Shown: positions 1-6,413 of the stretch, in pieces
Position numbering within the stretch: position 1 is the first letter of the stretch
How the letters are laid out: each line of letters opens with the position of its first letter
Assembly: GCA_014376655.1 (NCBI GenBank)
Contig: JACMRC010000022.1
Coordinates: 1 to 6,413 of the forward strand
Reading direction: 5' to 3'
DNA: 6,413 nt
From: Mucilaginibacter sp.
Lineage (GTDB): Bacteria > Bacteroidota > Bacteroidia > Sphingobacteriales > Sphingobacteriaceae
Made by a program: the position numbers and the translations under genes
The notes under the pieces: generated by a model
Told to the model about the DNA's origin: nothing
Seen by the model: the letters and a program-made list of their open reading frames with translations, nothing else
Database searches by the model: none

Positions 1-506
1 CCAATTAAAAAGGGAACCGGTATACTGGCTATCCATTTTTCTGGGTTAGGATAGGTTTGTCCCTGTTTCATGTTATAGAAAGCGCCGCGCTTATCCATGG
101 TTTCAGAGCCTTCGCCCAAGCCCATAACAGGGCCATCGTTTATTAAAAAAGATAGTTTGCCGGTAACGGTGTCGATAGTAAATTGTTGGATAAGCCGCCC
201 TTGTTTTTTTATGGTAAGCATAAATGGCTTGGCCTGCGTTGTAACTTCAAAGGCGTTATTATCAGCATGTGTATGCAATATATTCCCGGTTCCTGTTAAA
301 GTAACCCCACTACTAAGCTTGGGTGCTATAAAAGCGGGATTTACAAATGCCTCATCATATTTTATCGGGCTTGCACTATATCTTACCCTTACAGCATGGG
401 ATCCTGCGGATTGCACATAAATATAATGCCCCCGTTGCCCAAAAGCACAGACAAAGCTGAGCAGCAGTATCAGCAAAAAAGTTATGGCAGCGACAAGCCC
501 TCTCAT
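1..506 (-). CDS. Secreted GH31-type glycoside hydrolase, N-terminal fragment (runs off left edge)
   Basis: The minus strand is open from ATG at 506-504 to the window edge, giving 168 residues plus two bases. Residues 1-23 form a signal peptide: an Arg near the start, a long Leu/Ile/Val/Phe core, then a VCAFGQ end, so the enzyme is exported to the periplasm or beyond. Residues about 25-125 look like the beta-sandwich N-terminal domain of GH31 enzymes. The best landmark is residues 126-149: GPVMGLGEG (125-133), MDKRG (137-141) and a following NMKQGQ (145-150), then IPVPFLIG entering the part just before the catalytic barrel. This matches the GLGEG...DRRG...M..GQ...VPIPWLIG pattern I know from bacterial GH31 proteins (alpha-glucosidase, alpha-xylosidase, alpha-galactosidase activities). 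The catalytic barrel lies outside the window, so substrate cannot be predicted. No in-frame start lies upstream within the first ten codons before this ATG. It is divergent from the rhamnosidase operon and may share its control. Confidence 0.75.
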   Translation of the reverse strand, partial: MRGLVAAITFLLILLLSFVCAFGQRGHYIYVQSAGSHAVRVRYSASPIKYDEAFVNPAFIAPKLSSGVTLTGTGNILHTHADNNAFEVTTQAKPFMLTIKKQGRLIQQFTIDTVTGKLSFLINDGPVMGLGEGSETMDKRGAFYNMKQGQTYPNPEKWIASIPVPFLI

Positions 507-524
507 TAATTGGTTTATTGGTAA

Positions 525-539
525 TTGGCTAACAGCCAA
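525..539 (-). promoter_or_regulatory. Short stem-loop in the GH31 leader
   Basis: On the minus strand TTGGCT, GTT, AGCCAA gives a perfect 6-bp stem with a 3-base loop, about 18 bases upstream of the GH31 ATG. It lies inside the predicted 5' leader, so it could act as an RNA hairpin near the ribosome-binding region or as a DNA operator. There is no U-tract, so it is not an intrinsic terminator. Function is inferred only. Confidence 0.3.
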
Positions 540-556
540 AACAAGGTTTATACTCA

Positions 557-571
557 TTCAACACTGTTGAA
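557..571. promoter_or_regulatory. 15-bp perfect palindrome at the GH31 transcription start, likely operator
   Basis: The bases TTCAACACTGTTGAA form a perfect inverted repeat of two 7-base arms around one central base (564). It directly abuts the TATATTTG box (572-579), so it would cover the predicted start of GH31 transcription. That is a classic position for a dimeric repressor to block initiation. Symmetry and position are seen; the regulator is unknown. Confidence 0.45.
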
Positions 572-601
572 CAAATATATAGAAAAGTAGATCGCAACAA
601 A
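572..601 (-). promoter_or_regulatory. Bacteroidota-type promoter for the GH31 gene
   Basis: On the minus strand, TTTG at 601-598 is followed after 18 bases by TATATTTG at 579-572. The second box is an exact match to the Bacteroidota -7 consensus TAnnTTTG, and the spacing fits the reported TTG-N17-23-TAnnTTTG arrangement. Transcription would start near 565, leaving a leader of about 60 nt before the ATG at 506. Boxes and spacing are seen directly; the start site is inferred. Confidence 0.6.
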
Positions 602-610
602 ATTTTATTC

Positions 611-625
611 ACTACCGGCGGTAGT
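611..625. promoter_or_regulatory. 15-bp perfect palindrome in the divergent spacer, candidate operator
   Basis: The bases ACTACCGGCGGTAGT form a perfect inverted repeat: 7-base arms around a central G at 618. It is GC-rich within an otherwise A/T-rich spacer. It lies just upstream of the GH31 -33 box and about 120 bp before the GH106 start, a position suited to an activator or a regulator shared by both directions. Its arms do not resemble those of the 557-571 palindrome, so a different protein is expected. Confidence 0.4.
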
Positions 626-639
626 TGTGTCGAAAATGT

Positions 640-654
640 TACTGACAGACAGTA
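640..654. repeat. Inverted repeat TACTG-N5-CAGTA
   Basis: Two 5-base arms are separated by ACAGA. The longer form GTTACTG at 638-644 also has a distant inverted partner, CAGTAAC, at 691-697, which flanks the weak candidate promoter of the GH106 gene. Arms this short can arise by chance, so a regulatory role is only a possibility. Confidence 0.2.
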
Positions 655-678
655 CAGGATGCTATTATAGGTGCTTTT

Positions 679-690
679 TATTTATGTTTA
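679..690 (+). promoter_or_regulatory. Weak candidate -7 region for the rhamnosidase operon
   Basis: Two overlapping octamers, TATTTATG (679-686) and TATGTTTA (683-690), each differ from TAnnTTTG by one base. No good TTG box is visible 17-23 bases upstream, so this promoter may need an activator or the call may be wrong. Transcription would start near 695, leaving a leader of about 50 nt. Confidence 0.2.
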
Positions 691-711
691 CAGTAACCAT
701 TTATAACAGCC

Positions 712-731
712 TATCCGGCATAGTCGGGATA
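712..731 (+). promoter_or_regulatory. Imperfect inverted repeat just before the GH106 start
   Basis: TATCC at 712-716 pairs with GGATA at 727-731, with G718/C725 able to extend the pairing after one mismatch. It ends 13 bases before the ATG at 745, so as RNA it could fold over the translation initiation region. A DNA-binding role is equally possible. The arms are short and the evidence is symmetry alone. Confidence 0.2.
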
Positions 732-744
732 ATATTTTTCTTGC

Positions 745-3700
745 ATGAACAGACGTTTTTTATTAACCTGTACGCTAATTGCCGCCTGCTTATCCGGTTA
801 CGGACAGGCAACAACTAACCCAACAATAAGCGCGCTAAAGGCGGGGTTTGTTAATCCACCCAATACAGCTAAGCCCGGTGTTTACTGGTATTTTATGGAT
901 GGCAACATGACTAAAACCTCTATTACAAAAGATTTGGAGTCGATGAAAAAAGCAGGCATTGGTAACCTTGTTTTTTTAGAAGTAAATGTAGGCGTACCAC
1001 GCGGATCAATTGATTTTTTAAGCCCCCAATGGCAGGACCTTTTCGCACATGCCGTACGCGAAAGCGAGCGTTTAAATATTGAAATAACCTTAGGTATTGG
1101 CCCGGGTTGGACAGGCAGTGGCGGCCCTTGGGTAAAACCAGCGCAGTCTATGCAACACCTGGTATCGGCATCAATAAAAGTATCTGGCGGCGAAAGCAAT
1201 ATTAAATTACCGGTGCCATCACCCAAAAAGCCTTACTTTGGCGACGGCGCTTTTACCCCTGAATTAAAAAAAGAATGGAATGACTTTTACGAAGATGTAG
1301 CCGTACTGGCTTACCCAACACCAGCATCCGAAGAAAAAGTCAAAGATATTGACGAGAAAGCATTGTACTACCGTGCGCCTTATTCATCGGCACCTAATGT
1401 TAAACAATATTTACCGGGGATAATTGATTACCCGGCCGCTAATCCACAAACTACAATCCCGAAAAATAAAATAACAGACCTTACAAAATACCTGCAAAAG
1501 GATGGCACACTAAACTGGACCGCCCCAGCCGGTAACTGGACGGTTGTACGTTTTGGCCGACGTAATAATGGAGCCATTACCCGACCCGCACCTGTACCGG
1601 GGCTTGGTTTTGAATCTGATAAGTTTGATACCGTTGCCTTGTACAACCACCTGGATAACTACGTGGGTAAGCTGTTGCGCAAAACCGGCAAACCCAATCC
1701 TAAACTGAGTGGTGGTTTAAAACGCCTGCACATGGATAGCTGGGAAATGGGCGCACAAAACTGGACACCAAACTTTCGTGCCGAATTTATTAAACGCCGT
1801 GGTTATGACCCACTACCCTACTACCCGGTCTATGCCGGTACCATTGTGGAAAGCCCCGAGATAAGCGAACGCTTTTTATGGGACCTGCGCCAAACATCGC
1901 AGGAATTAATATTGGAGTATCATGCCCTCGCCGTAAAAAAATATGCGCATAAAAATGGCATGACTTTATCCATCGAACCTTATGACATGAACCCAACCGC
2001 CGACCTGGAATTGGGTGCTATTGCCGATGTACCCATGAGCGAGTTTTGGAGCAAAGGATATGGATTTAATTCATCGTTTAGTACGGTTGAAGCTACGTCG
2101 ATAGCCCACGTTAACGGCAGATCATTAACCCCTGCCGAAGCTTTCACGGCGCATGGCGAAGATTGGAAACAGCATCCCGGCTCTATGAAAAATCAGGGTG
2201 ATTGGGCGTTTGCAGCGGGTGTAAACAGGTTTGTATACCATACGTTCCAAAACCAGTTCCTGAATGACACCTTACGGCCGGGTGCTACCATGGGGCCTTA
2301 TGGCGTGCATTGGGACCGCAACCAAACTTGGTGGCCAATGGTGGGCAGTTATCATCAGTACATTACCCGTTGTAGTTATTTGTTGCAACAGGGCCATACT
2401 GTGGCAGACATATTGTACCTGAATCCCGAAGGTTCGCCGCATGTTTTTCGTCCGCCATTTTCGGCTTTTACTGGTAATGATACCATTCCCGATAGAAAGG
2501 GATATAACTTTGATGGCTGTGCTCCCGGCTTGTTATATAAAGCGAGTGTGGTAAATGGCAATATTGTTTTCCCGGGCGGGGCGAATTACAAGATATTGGT
2601 GCTACCGGCTGTGCCAACTATGACACCTACGCTACTTACAAAAATTGCCACTTTGGTTAAAGCCGGAGCAACAGTTTTTGGCGCGCCGCCGGTGAAATCA
2701 CCGGGGTTAACCAACTACCCGGCTTCTGATTTACAACTGACTTCTACAGTTAAGCAAGTTTGGGGGAACGATATTCGTTTAACGGGAGCAAACAGCCATA
2801 CTTATGGTAAAGGCAGAGTCATTTGGGGCAGCGCATTAGAAACAGAATCAAGTAATTTATATCCGGATCATGACCTCATTGCCAAATTGGTAAATGAAAT
2901 GGATGTAGACGAAGATTTTAATTCAGACAAACGCATCCGGTATACCCATCGCAGCAGCCCAACCTGGGACGTTTATTTTGTAAGCAACAAGACAAGCGAA
3001 GTGGTTAAAAGCGAAGCACTCTTTCGCAGTATCAAAGGCAGGCCACAACTTTGGGACCCGTTAACAGGTAAAATATCAGGTTTACCTGAATTTACAAAAT
3101 ATGGTAAGAGGACAATTGTACCAATGCAATTTTATGCTTACCAAAGCTACTTTGTAGTATTTGCTAAAGACGCTTCGTCAATCGCGACAGCAAAAAGGAA
3201 AAACTTCACCACATCGGTTACCGTTGCTACTTTGAATGGACCTTGGAATGTATCGTTCGACCCAAAATGGGGCGGACCAAAAAACATTATTTTTGATGAG
3301 TTGCAAGATTGGACCTTACGTCCCGAGGAGGGCATTAAATACTACTCAGGTTTAGCTACCTATACTAAGACATTTAATATGCCCGCCACCACCGGTAAAC
3401 TGTTTATTGACCTGGGCCAAATCAAAAACCTTGCGCGGGTAAAACTTAATGGTAAAGACCTGGGCGTGGTGTGGACCGCGCCATGGCGGGTGGAGATACC
3501 GGCCGACTTGTTGCAAAAGCAAAACAAGCTGGAGATAGAAGTTGCCAACCTTTGGCCCAATCGCTTAATTGGCGACTCATCTCTTCCGGATGATGGACCG
3601 AGAAACGGCAGGTGGCCCGAGTGGTTATTGAAGGGGCAACCACGCAACAGTAAACGTTACACCTTTACCTCATTCAATCCGTATAACAAAAACGCAAAAC

Positions 3701-3747
3701 TGCTAAGCTCGGGCCTGATGGGGCCGGTAACTATTCAGAAAAATTGA
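745..3747 (+). CDS. Secreted GH106-type alpha-L-rhamnosidase
   Basis: This 1000-residue protein, of usual length for GH106, should hydrolyse terminal alpha-L-rhamnose from plant-type glycans outside the cytoplasm. The ATG is the first start after an in-frame TAA at 730-732. A signal peptide covers residues 1-21 (Arg3, Arg4, hydrophobic core, GYGQ end); an IAAC sequence at 12-15 also resembles a lipobox. The catalytic part begins near residue 35 with NPP..AKPGVYWYFMDGN, followed by GIGPGWTGSGGPWV (117-130), DSWEMGAQNW (331-340), SIEPYDMN (409-416), PAEAFTAHGEDW (463-474), GVNRFVYHTFQNQ (492-504) and PGATMGPYGVHWDRNQTWW (512-530). Conserved acids such as Glu334, Glu411 and Glu464 are candidate catalytic or calcium-site residues; I cannot assign them firmly. 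Residues about 825-945 form a GH2-like sugar-binding jelly roll, with LNGKDLGVVWTAPWRVEIP at 901-919. No type IX sorting domain is visible. The gene ends 10 bp before the isomerase, implying an operon. Family confident; linkage specificity unknown. Confidence 0.9.
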   Translation: MNRRFLLTCTLIAACLSGYGQATTNPTISALKAGFVNPPNTAKPGVYWYFMDGNMTKTSITKDLESMKKAGIGNLVFLEVNVGVPRGSIDFLSPQWQDLFAHAVRESERLNIEITLGIGPGWTGSGGPWVKPAQSMQHLVSASIKVSGGESNIKLPVPSPKKPYFGDGAFTPELKKEWNDFYEDVAVLAYPTPASEEKVKDIDEKALYYRAPYSSAPNVKQYLPGIIDYPAANPQTTIPKNKITDLTKYLQKDGTLNWTAPAGNWTVVRFGRRNNGAITRPAPVPGLGFESDKFDTVALYNHLDNYVGKLLRKTGKPNPKLSGGLKRLHMDSWEMGAQNWTPNFRAEFIKRRGYDPLPYYPVYAGTIVESPEISERFLWDLRQTSQELILEYHALAVKKYAHKNGMTLSIEPYDMNPTADLELGAIADVPMSEFWSKGYGFNSSFSTVEATSIAHVNGRSLTPAEAFTAHGEDWKQHPGSMKNQGDWAFAAGVNRFVYHTFQNQFLNDTLRPGATMGPYGVHWDRNQTWWPMVGSYHQYITRCSYLLQQGHTVADILYLNPEGSPHVFRPPFSAFTGNDTIPDRKGYNFDGCAPGLLYKASVVNGNIVFPGGANYKILVLPAVPTMTPTLLTKIATLVKAGATVFGAPPVKSPGLTNYPASDLQLTSTVKQVWGNDIRLTGANSHTYGKGRVIWGSALETESSNLYPDHDLIAKLVNEMDVDEDFNSDKRIRYTHRSSPTWDVYFVSNKTSEVVKSEALFRSIKGRPQLWDPLTGKISGLPEFTKYGKRTIVPMQFYAYQSYFVVFAKDASSIATAKRKNFTTSVTVATLNGPWNVSFDPKWGGPKNIIFDELQDWTLRPEEGIKYYSGLATYTKTFNMPATTGKLFIDLGQIKNLARVKLNGKDLGVVWTAPWRVEIPADLLQKQNKLEIEVANLWPNRLIGDSSLPDDGPRNGRWPEWLLKGQPRNSKRYTFTSFNPYNKNAKLLSSGLMGPVTIQKN

Positions 3748-3757
3748 TCTTATAAAA

Positions 3758-5194
3758 ATGACAACAACAAAACCAACACAGCTACGCATAGGCCTTTTCG
3801 GCATTGGGCTAAATACCTATTGGGATCAGTTTGATGGGCTGGAGCAAAGGTTATCAGGCTATATTGATGTCGTACATGATAAAATTGGAAGCTATGGTGT
3901 AGAAGTAATTAATTTGGGTTTGATAGACGATGTCCAAAAAGCATTCGCAGCGGGCAGCCAATTCAGGCGCGAAGATGTTGACCTGATATTTTTATATGTT
4001 ACTACCTACGCGCTGTCGGCAACGGTATTGCCTGTTGTTAAAAAAGCCAAAGTACCGGTTATTGTATTAAACCTTAGCCCGGAAGCTGCTATTGATTATA
4101 CCACGTTCAATCAACTAAACAACCGCACCAAAATGACCGGCGAATGGCTGGCCAGTTGTTCGGCTTGTTCTGTGCCAGAGATAGCTAACGTTTTTAAGCG
4201 TTCCAACATCCCGTTCCACCAAATTACCGGCATGTTGCATAACGACCCCCACGTTTGGCGCGAGGTTGAAGAATGGATAGCTGCAGCTAAAGTTGCGCAT
4301 ACCATGTATAACAATACCCTTGGCGTAATGGGCAATTATTATGGCGGCATGTTGGATATCTATAGTAACCTTACCCTGCAATGCGCCACGTTTGGCGGAC
4401 ATATCGAAATCATTGAGGTAGATGAATTGTCAGCGTTGCGTGGTGATGTATCGGATGTTGAGGTTGATGAAAAGCTAACTGTATTCAATACCTGGTTTGA
4501 TGTGCAACCGGATTGCCCGGCAGATGAACTTAAACGAGCTGCAGTTACTGCCGTAGCTTTAGATAAGCTGGTAGCCAAATATAATTTAGGTTCTATGGCC
4601 TATTACCATAAAGGCACGGGTAATGTAAATGCCGATACCATGAGTTCGGTAATACTGGGCACGTCATTACTTACCGGGCATAATGTACCCGTAGCCGGTG
4701 AGTATGAAATCAAAAACGCCCAGGCCATGAAGATCATGGATAGCTTTGGCGCAGGCGGATCATTCACCGAATACTATGCCATGGATTTTAACGATGATGT
4801 GGTAATAATGGGCCATGATGGCCCTTGCCACCCCGCCATCGCCGAAGGCAAAATAAAAGTCAAGCCACTGCAAGTTTACCATGGTAAAGTAGGTAGCGGC
4901 TTATCTGTAGAGATGTCGGTAAAACATGGCCCTGTAACACTGTTATCCGTTGTGGAAACCATTGACGGGAAGATTATGCTACTGGTAGCCGAAGCAGAAT
5001 CTGTTGCAGGCCCGATATTAGAAATTGGCAATACTAATAGCCGGTATAAATTCCCCATTGGCGCACGCGGCTTCGTTGAAGCCTGGAACGATCACGGCCC
5101 GGCGCATCATTGCGCTATTGGTAAAGGCCATTTTACCAGTAAGATTGAGAAACTGGCGAAATTGCTGGACGTGGAATATGTGAAGGTCTGTTAG
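3758..5194 (+). CDS. Sugar isomerase of the L-arabinose/L-fucose isomerase superfamily
   Basis: This 478-residue protein has no signal peptide, so it acts in the cytoplasm, converting an aldose to its ketose. The N terminus (RIGLFGIGLNTYWDQFDGL, 10-28) is a nucleotide-fold-like start typical of this superfamily. Four metal-ligand positions align by spacing with E. coli AraA Glu306, Glu333, His350 and His450: Glu315 in GEYEIKNA, Glu338 in GGSFTEYY, His353 in MGHDGP, and His451 in the GPAHHCAIG block (447-455). All are intact, so an active Mn-dependent enzyme is likely. Length is close to AraA (about 500 residues) and shorter than FucI (about 590). The substrate is not settled: L-arabinose, L-fucose, D-arabinose or, given the rhamnosidase neighbours, L-rhamnose are all conceivable. 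It starts 10 bp after the GH106 stop, in an A-rich TATAAAA context without a clear Shine-Dalgarno site, so it is very probably co-transcribed. I do not give an araA symbol because the substrate is uncertain. Confidence 0.88.
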   Translation: MTTTKPTQLRIGLFGIGLNTYWDQFDGLEQRLSGYIDVVHDKIGSYGVEVINLGLIDDVQKAFAAGSQFRREDVDLIFLYVTTYALSATVLPVVKKAKVPVIVLNLSPEAAIDYTTFNQLNNRTKMTGEWLASCSACSVPEIANVFKRSNIPFHQITGMLHNDPHVWREVEEWIAAAKVAHTMYNNTLGVMGNYYGGMLDIYSNLTLQCATFGGHIEIIEVDELSALRGDVSDVEVDEKLTVFNTWFDVQPDCPADELKRAAVTAVALDKLVAKYNLGSMAYYHKGTGNVNADTMSSVILGTSLLTGHNVPVAGEYEIKNAQAMKIMDSFGAGGSFTEYYAMDFNDDVVIMGHDGPCHPAIAEGKIKVKPLQVYHGKVGSGLSVEMSVKHGPVTLLSVVETIDGKIMLLVAEAESVAGPILEIGNTNSRYKFPIGARGFVEAWNDHGPAHHCAIGKGHFTSKIEKLAKLLDVEYVKVC

Positions 5195-5240
5195 TTAAAC
5201 TCCAAAAATCGTTTATCATAATTAGTCAATTAAACTACAT
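5195..5240 (+). other. Short A/T-rich gap between isomerase and GH78 genes
   Basis: I find no stem-loop followed by a T-tract and no TAnnTTTG box on the plus strand in these 46 bases. The heptamer TTAAACT occurs twice, near each end, probably by chance in A/T-rich DNA. The absence of a terminator supports read-through into the GH78 gene. Confidence 0.5.
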
Positions 5241-6413
5241 ATGTTATTAAAAGTAATCAACTATAAATTATTGGTCTTGTCCGCTTGCGTTATAGTCATT
5301 ACGATCAATAAAACATCAGCCCAGGATATTTATGCCGCTAATAGACAAGGCTGGCTTAAAAAAGCCGAAGAGTTTAAACCGGTATTGCAGGAAACCATAA
5401 AAAAGCCTGTAGGTATTGTTAAGATAGTAAAAGATGCCGCTGCTTTCCAGGGTTGGAAGGCAGTAAGCTCGGGCGGGATGGAGCAACTATACAATTCGTC
5501 AATTAACAAAAAGAATAGCGGCATAGTAGTTGATTTTGGCGAACACCTGACCGGATATTGCACTTTCAGCCTTAAAACCATGCGAAGCGATATGGATGCG
5601 CCACTGCGGTTAAAGTTAACTTTTGGCGAAGTACCCGCTGAGTTAGCTACTCCGTTTGATCCCTACCCCGGCAGCTTAAGCCGCGCCTGGCTGCAAGACG
5701 AAACAGTAACCGTTACCGTTTTACCGGCAACTATTACCATACCGCGCAGGGTAGCGTTTCGTTATGTAAAAATAGAATGGTTGGGCTCATCTCACAGCTT
5801 CGATTTTGGATTTTCGGATATCCAGTTTAAAGCAACAACCTCGGTTACTACTACTCCACCCGCACTTGCTGCTACAACGCCCGATATCATAAAAGATATT
5901 GACCGCGTAGGCCTAACCACACTTAAGGAATGCATGCAAACCGTGTATGAAGATGGCCCAAAACGCGACCAACGGCTATGGATTGGCGATACTTATTTAG
6001 AGGCATTGGCCAACGTTTATTCATTTAAAAACAATAATCTAACTAAACGTTGTTTGTATATGCTGGCAGGCCTGGCTAATGATGATGGTATACTTAACGC
6101 CAACGCGTTTGAATTGCCACAACCCCATGCGCAAAAAAGCCGCTTGTTTGACTATTGTTTTTTATATAATGTAGCGCTTAAAGAATATGTTGAAGCAACC
6201 GGCGATAAAGAAACCGGTCTTGACCTTTGGCCGGTAGCTAAAAAACAATTAGACATAGCCACCAAATACGCCGGCGAAGACGGCATGATGGACTATCAAA
6301 AAGCTCAAAAAGAGTGGTGGGTGTTTTTTGACTGGAAAGACGGCCTTGATAAACAAGCACCGGTACAAGGCATCACTATTTACACGTTAAACCAAACCTA
6401 TGCCTTAGCTAAA
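5241..6413 (+). CDS. Secreted GH78-type alpha-L-rhamnosidase, N-terminal 391 residues (runs off right edge)
   Basis: The frame stays open from ATG 5241 to the window end (391 codons, no stop). It starts after an in-frame TAG at 5223-5225. Residues 1-28 form a signal peptide with a hydrophobic stretch at 10-22 and an SAQ/D cleavage site, so the enzyme is exported. Residues about 55-200 are beta-rich jelly-roll accessory domains, with VVDFGEHLTGYCTFSL at 96-111. The (alpha/alpha)6 catalytic barrel begins near 215. The signature is EDGPKRDQRLWIGD at 237-250, which aligns by spacing with the GH78 motif of Bacillus RhaB (Asp567, Glu572, Trp576, Asp579) as Asp238, Asp243, Trp247 and Asp250. Thus the usual general-acid Glu is Asp here. 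FFDWKDGLDKQAPVQG (362-377) is also typical. The catalytic base and C-terminal domain lie beyond the window. It probably forms an operon with the GH106 and isomerase genes, giving two unrelated rhamnosidase families together. Confidence 0.85.
   Translation, partial: MLLKVINYKLLVLSACVIVITINKTSAQDIYAANRQGWLKKAEEFKPVLQETIKKPVGIVKIVKDAAAFQGWKAVSSGGMEQLYNSSINKKNSGIVVDFGEHLTGYCTFSLKTMRSDMDAPLRLKLTFGEVPAELATPFDPYPGSLSRAWLQDETVTVTVLPATITIPRRVAFRYVKIEWLGSSHSFDFGFSDIQFKATTSVTTTPPALAATTPDIIKDIDRVGLTTLKECMQTVYEDGPKRDQRLWIGDTYLEALANVYSFKNNNLTKRCLYMLAGLANDDGILNANAFELPQPHAQKSRLFDYCFLYNVALKEYVEATGDKETGLDLWPVAKKQLDIATKYAGEDGMMDYQKAQKEWWVFFDWKDGLDKQAPVQGITIYTLNQTYALAK

Noticed and set aside
97..420. Plus-strand 107-codon open frame
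   Set aside because: It lies antisense to the GH31 fragment, whose minus-strand translation has a signal peptide and family motifs; the plus-strand protein resembles nothing.
627..818. Plus-strand 63-codon open frame overlapping the GH106 start
   Set aside because: It overlaps the GH106 signal peptide in another frame, has no recognisable family and covers regulatory-looking DNA; the downstream frame is clearly the real gene.
882..1226. Minus-strand open frames inside the GH106, isomerase and GH78 genes
   Set aside because: They are antisense to convincing coding sequence and their translations show no family features, so they are chance frames.
2689..2704. Perfect inverted repeat CCGGTGA-AA-TCACCGG
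   Set aside because: It is inside the GH106 coding region (codons for PPVKSPG), has no T-tract and no obvious regulatory position; probably a chance result of codon choice.
3758..5194. Naming the isomerase rhaA, araA or fucI
   Set aside because: The metal-site motifs place it in the AraA/FucI superfamily and not RhaA, but substrate within that superfamily cannot be told from sequence by eye.
1..6413. Mobile element, CRISPR, defence or phage system
   Set aside because: No transposase, integrase, regularly spaced repeats, tRNA or toxin-like genes are visible; all genes fit one carbohydrate-use locus.

Overview
The window reads as a carbohydrate-degradation locus from a member of the Bacteroidota. 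A soil or plant-associated Sphingobacteriaceae genus such as Mucilaginibacter or Pedobacter is the best guess. The evidence is moderate GC, frequent TTA leucine codons, A/T-rich start contexts without clear Shine-Dalgarno sites, a TTTG / TAnnTTTG-type promoter, and large secreted glycoside hydrolases ending their signal peptides in Gln-containing motifs. Genus-level placement is inference only.

Layout: (1) bases 1-506, minus strand: the N-terminal part of a secreted glycoside hydrolase that looks like family GH31, running off the left edge. (2) bases 507-744: a divergent intergenic region holding a credible promoter for the GH31 gene and a dense set of short inverted repeats, several exactly 15 bp. 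(3) bases 745-3747, plus strand: a complete 1000-residue secreted GH106-type alpha-L-rhamnosidase. (4) bases 3758-5194: a complete 478-residue cytoplasmic sugar isomerase of the L-arabinose/L-fucose isomerase superfamily, 10 bp after the rhamnosidase. (5) bases 5241-6413: the first 391 residues of a secreted GH78-type alpha-L-rhamnosidase, running off the right edge.

The three plus-strand genes are closely spaced with no terminator between them and probably form one operon. The two exported enzymes would remove terminal alpha-L-rhamnose from a plant-type glycan (rhamnogalacturonan, arabinogalactan or a rhamnoside), and the isomerase would process a released sugar inside the cell. The divergent GH31 gene fits the same or a related glycan. 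No SusC/SusD pair, sulfatase, kinase or regulator lies within the window, so whether this is part of a full polysaccharide utilisation locus cannot be decided here.

I see no RNA gene, CRISPR array, mobile element or defence system. The most interesting points are the organised inverted repeats in the divergent promoter region, the unresolved substrate of the isomerase placed between two rhamnosidases, and an Asp in place of the usual general-acid Glu in the GH78 motif.
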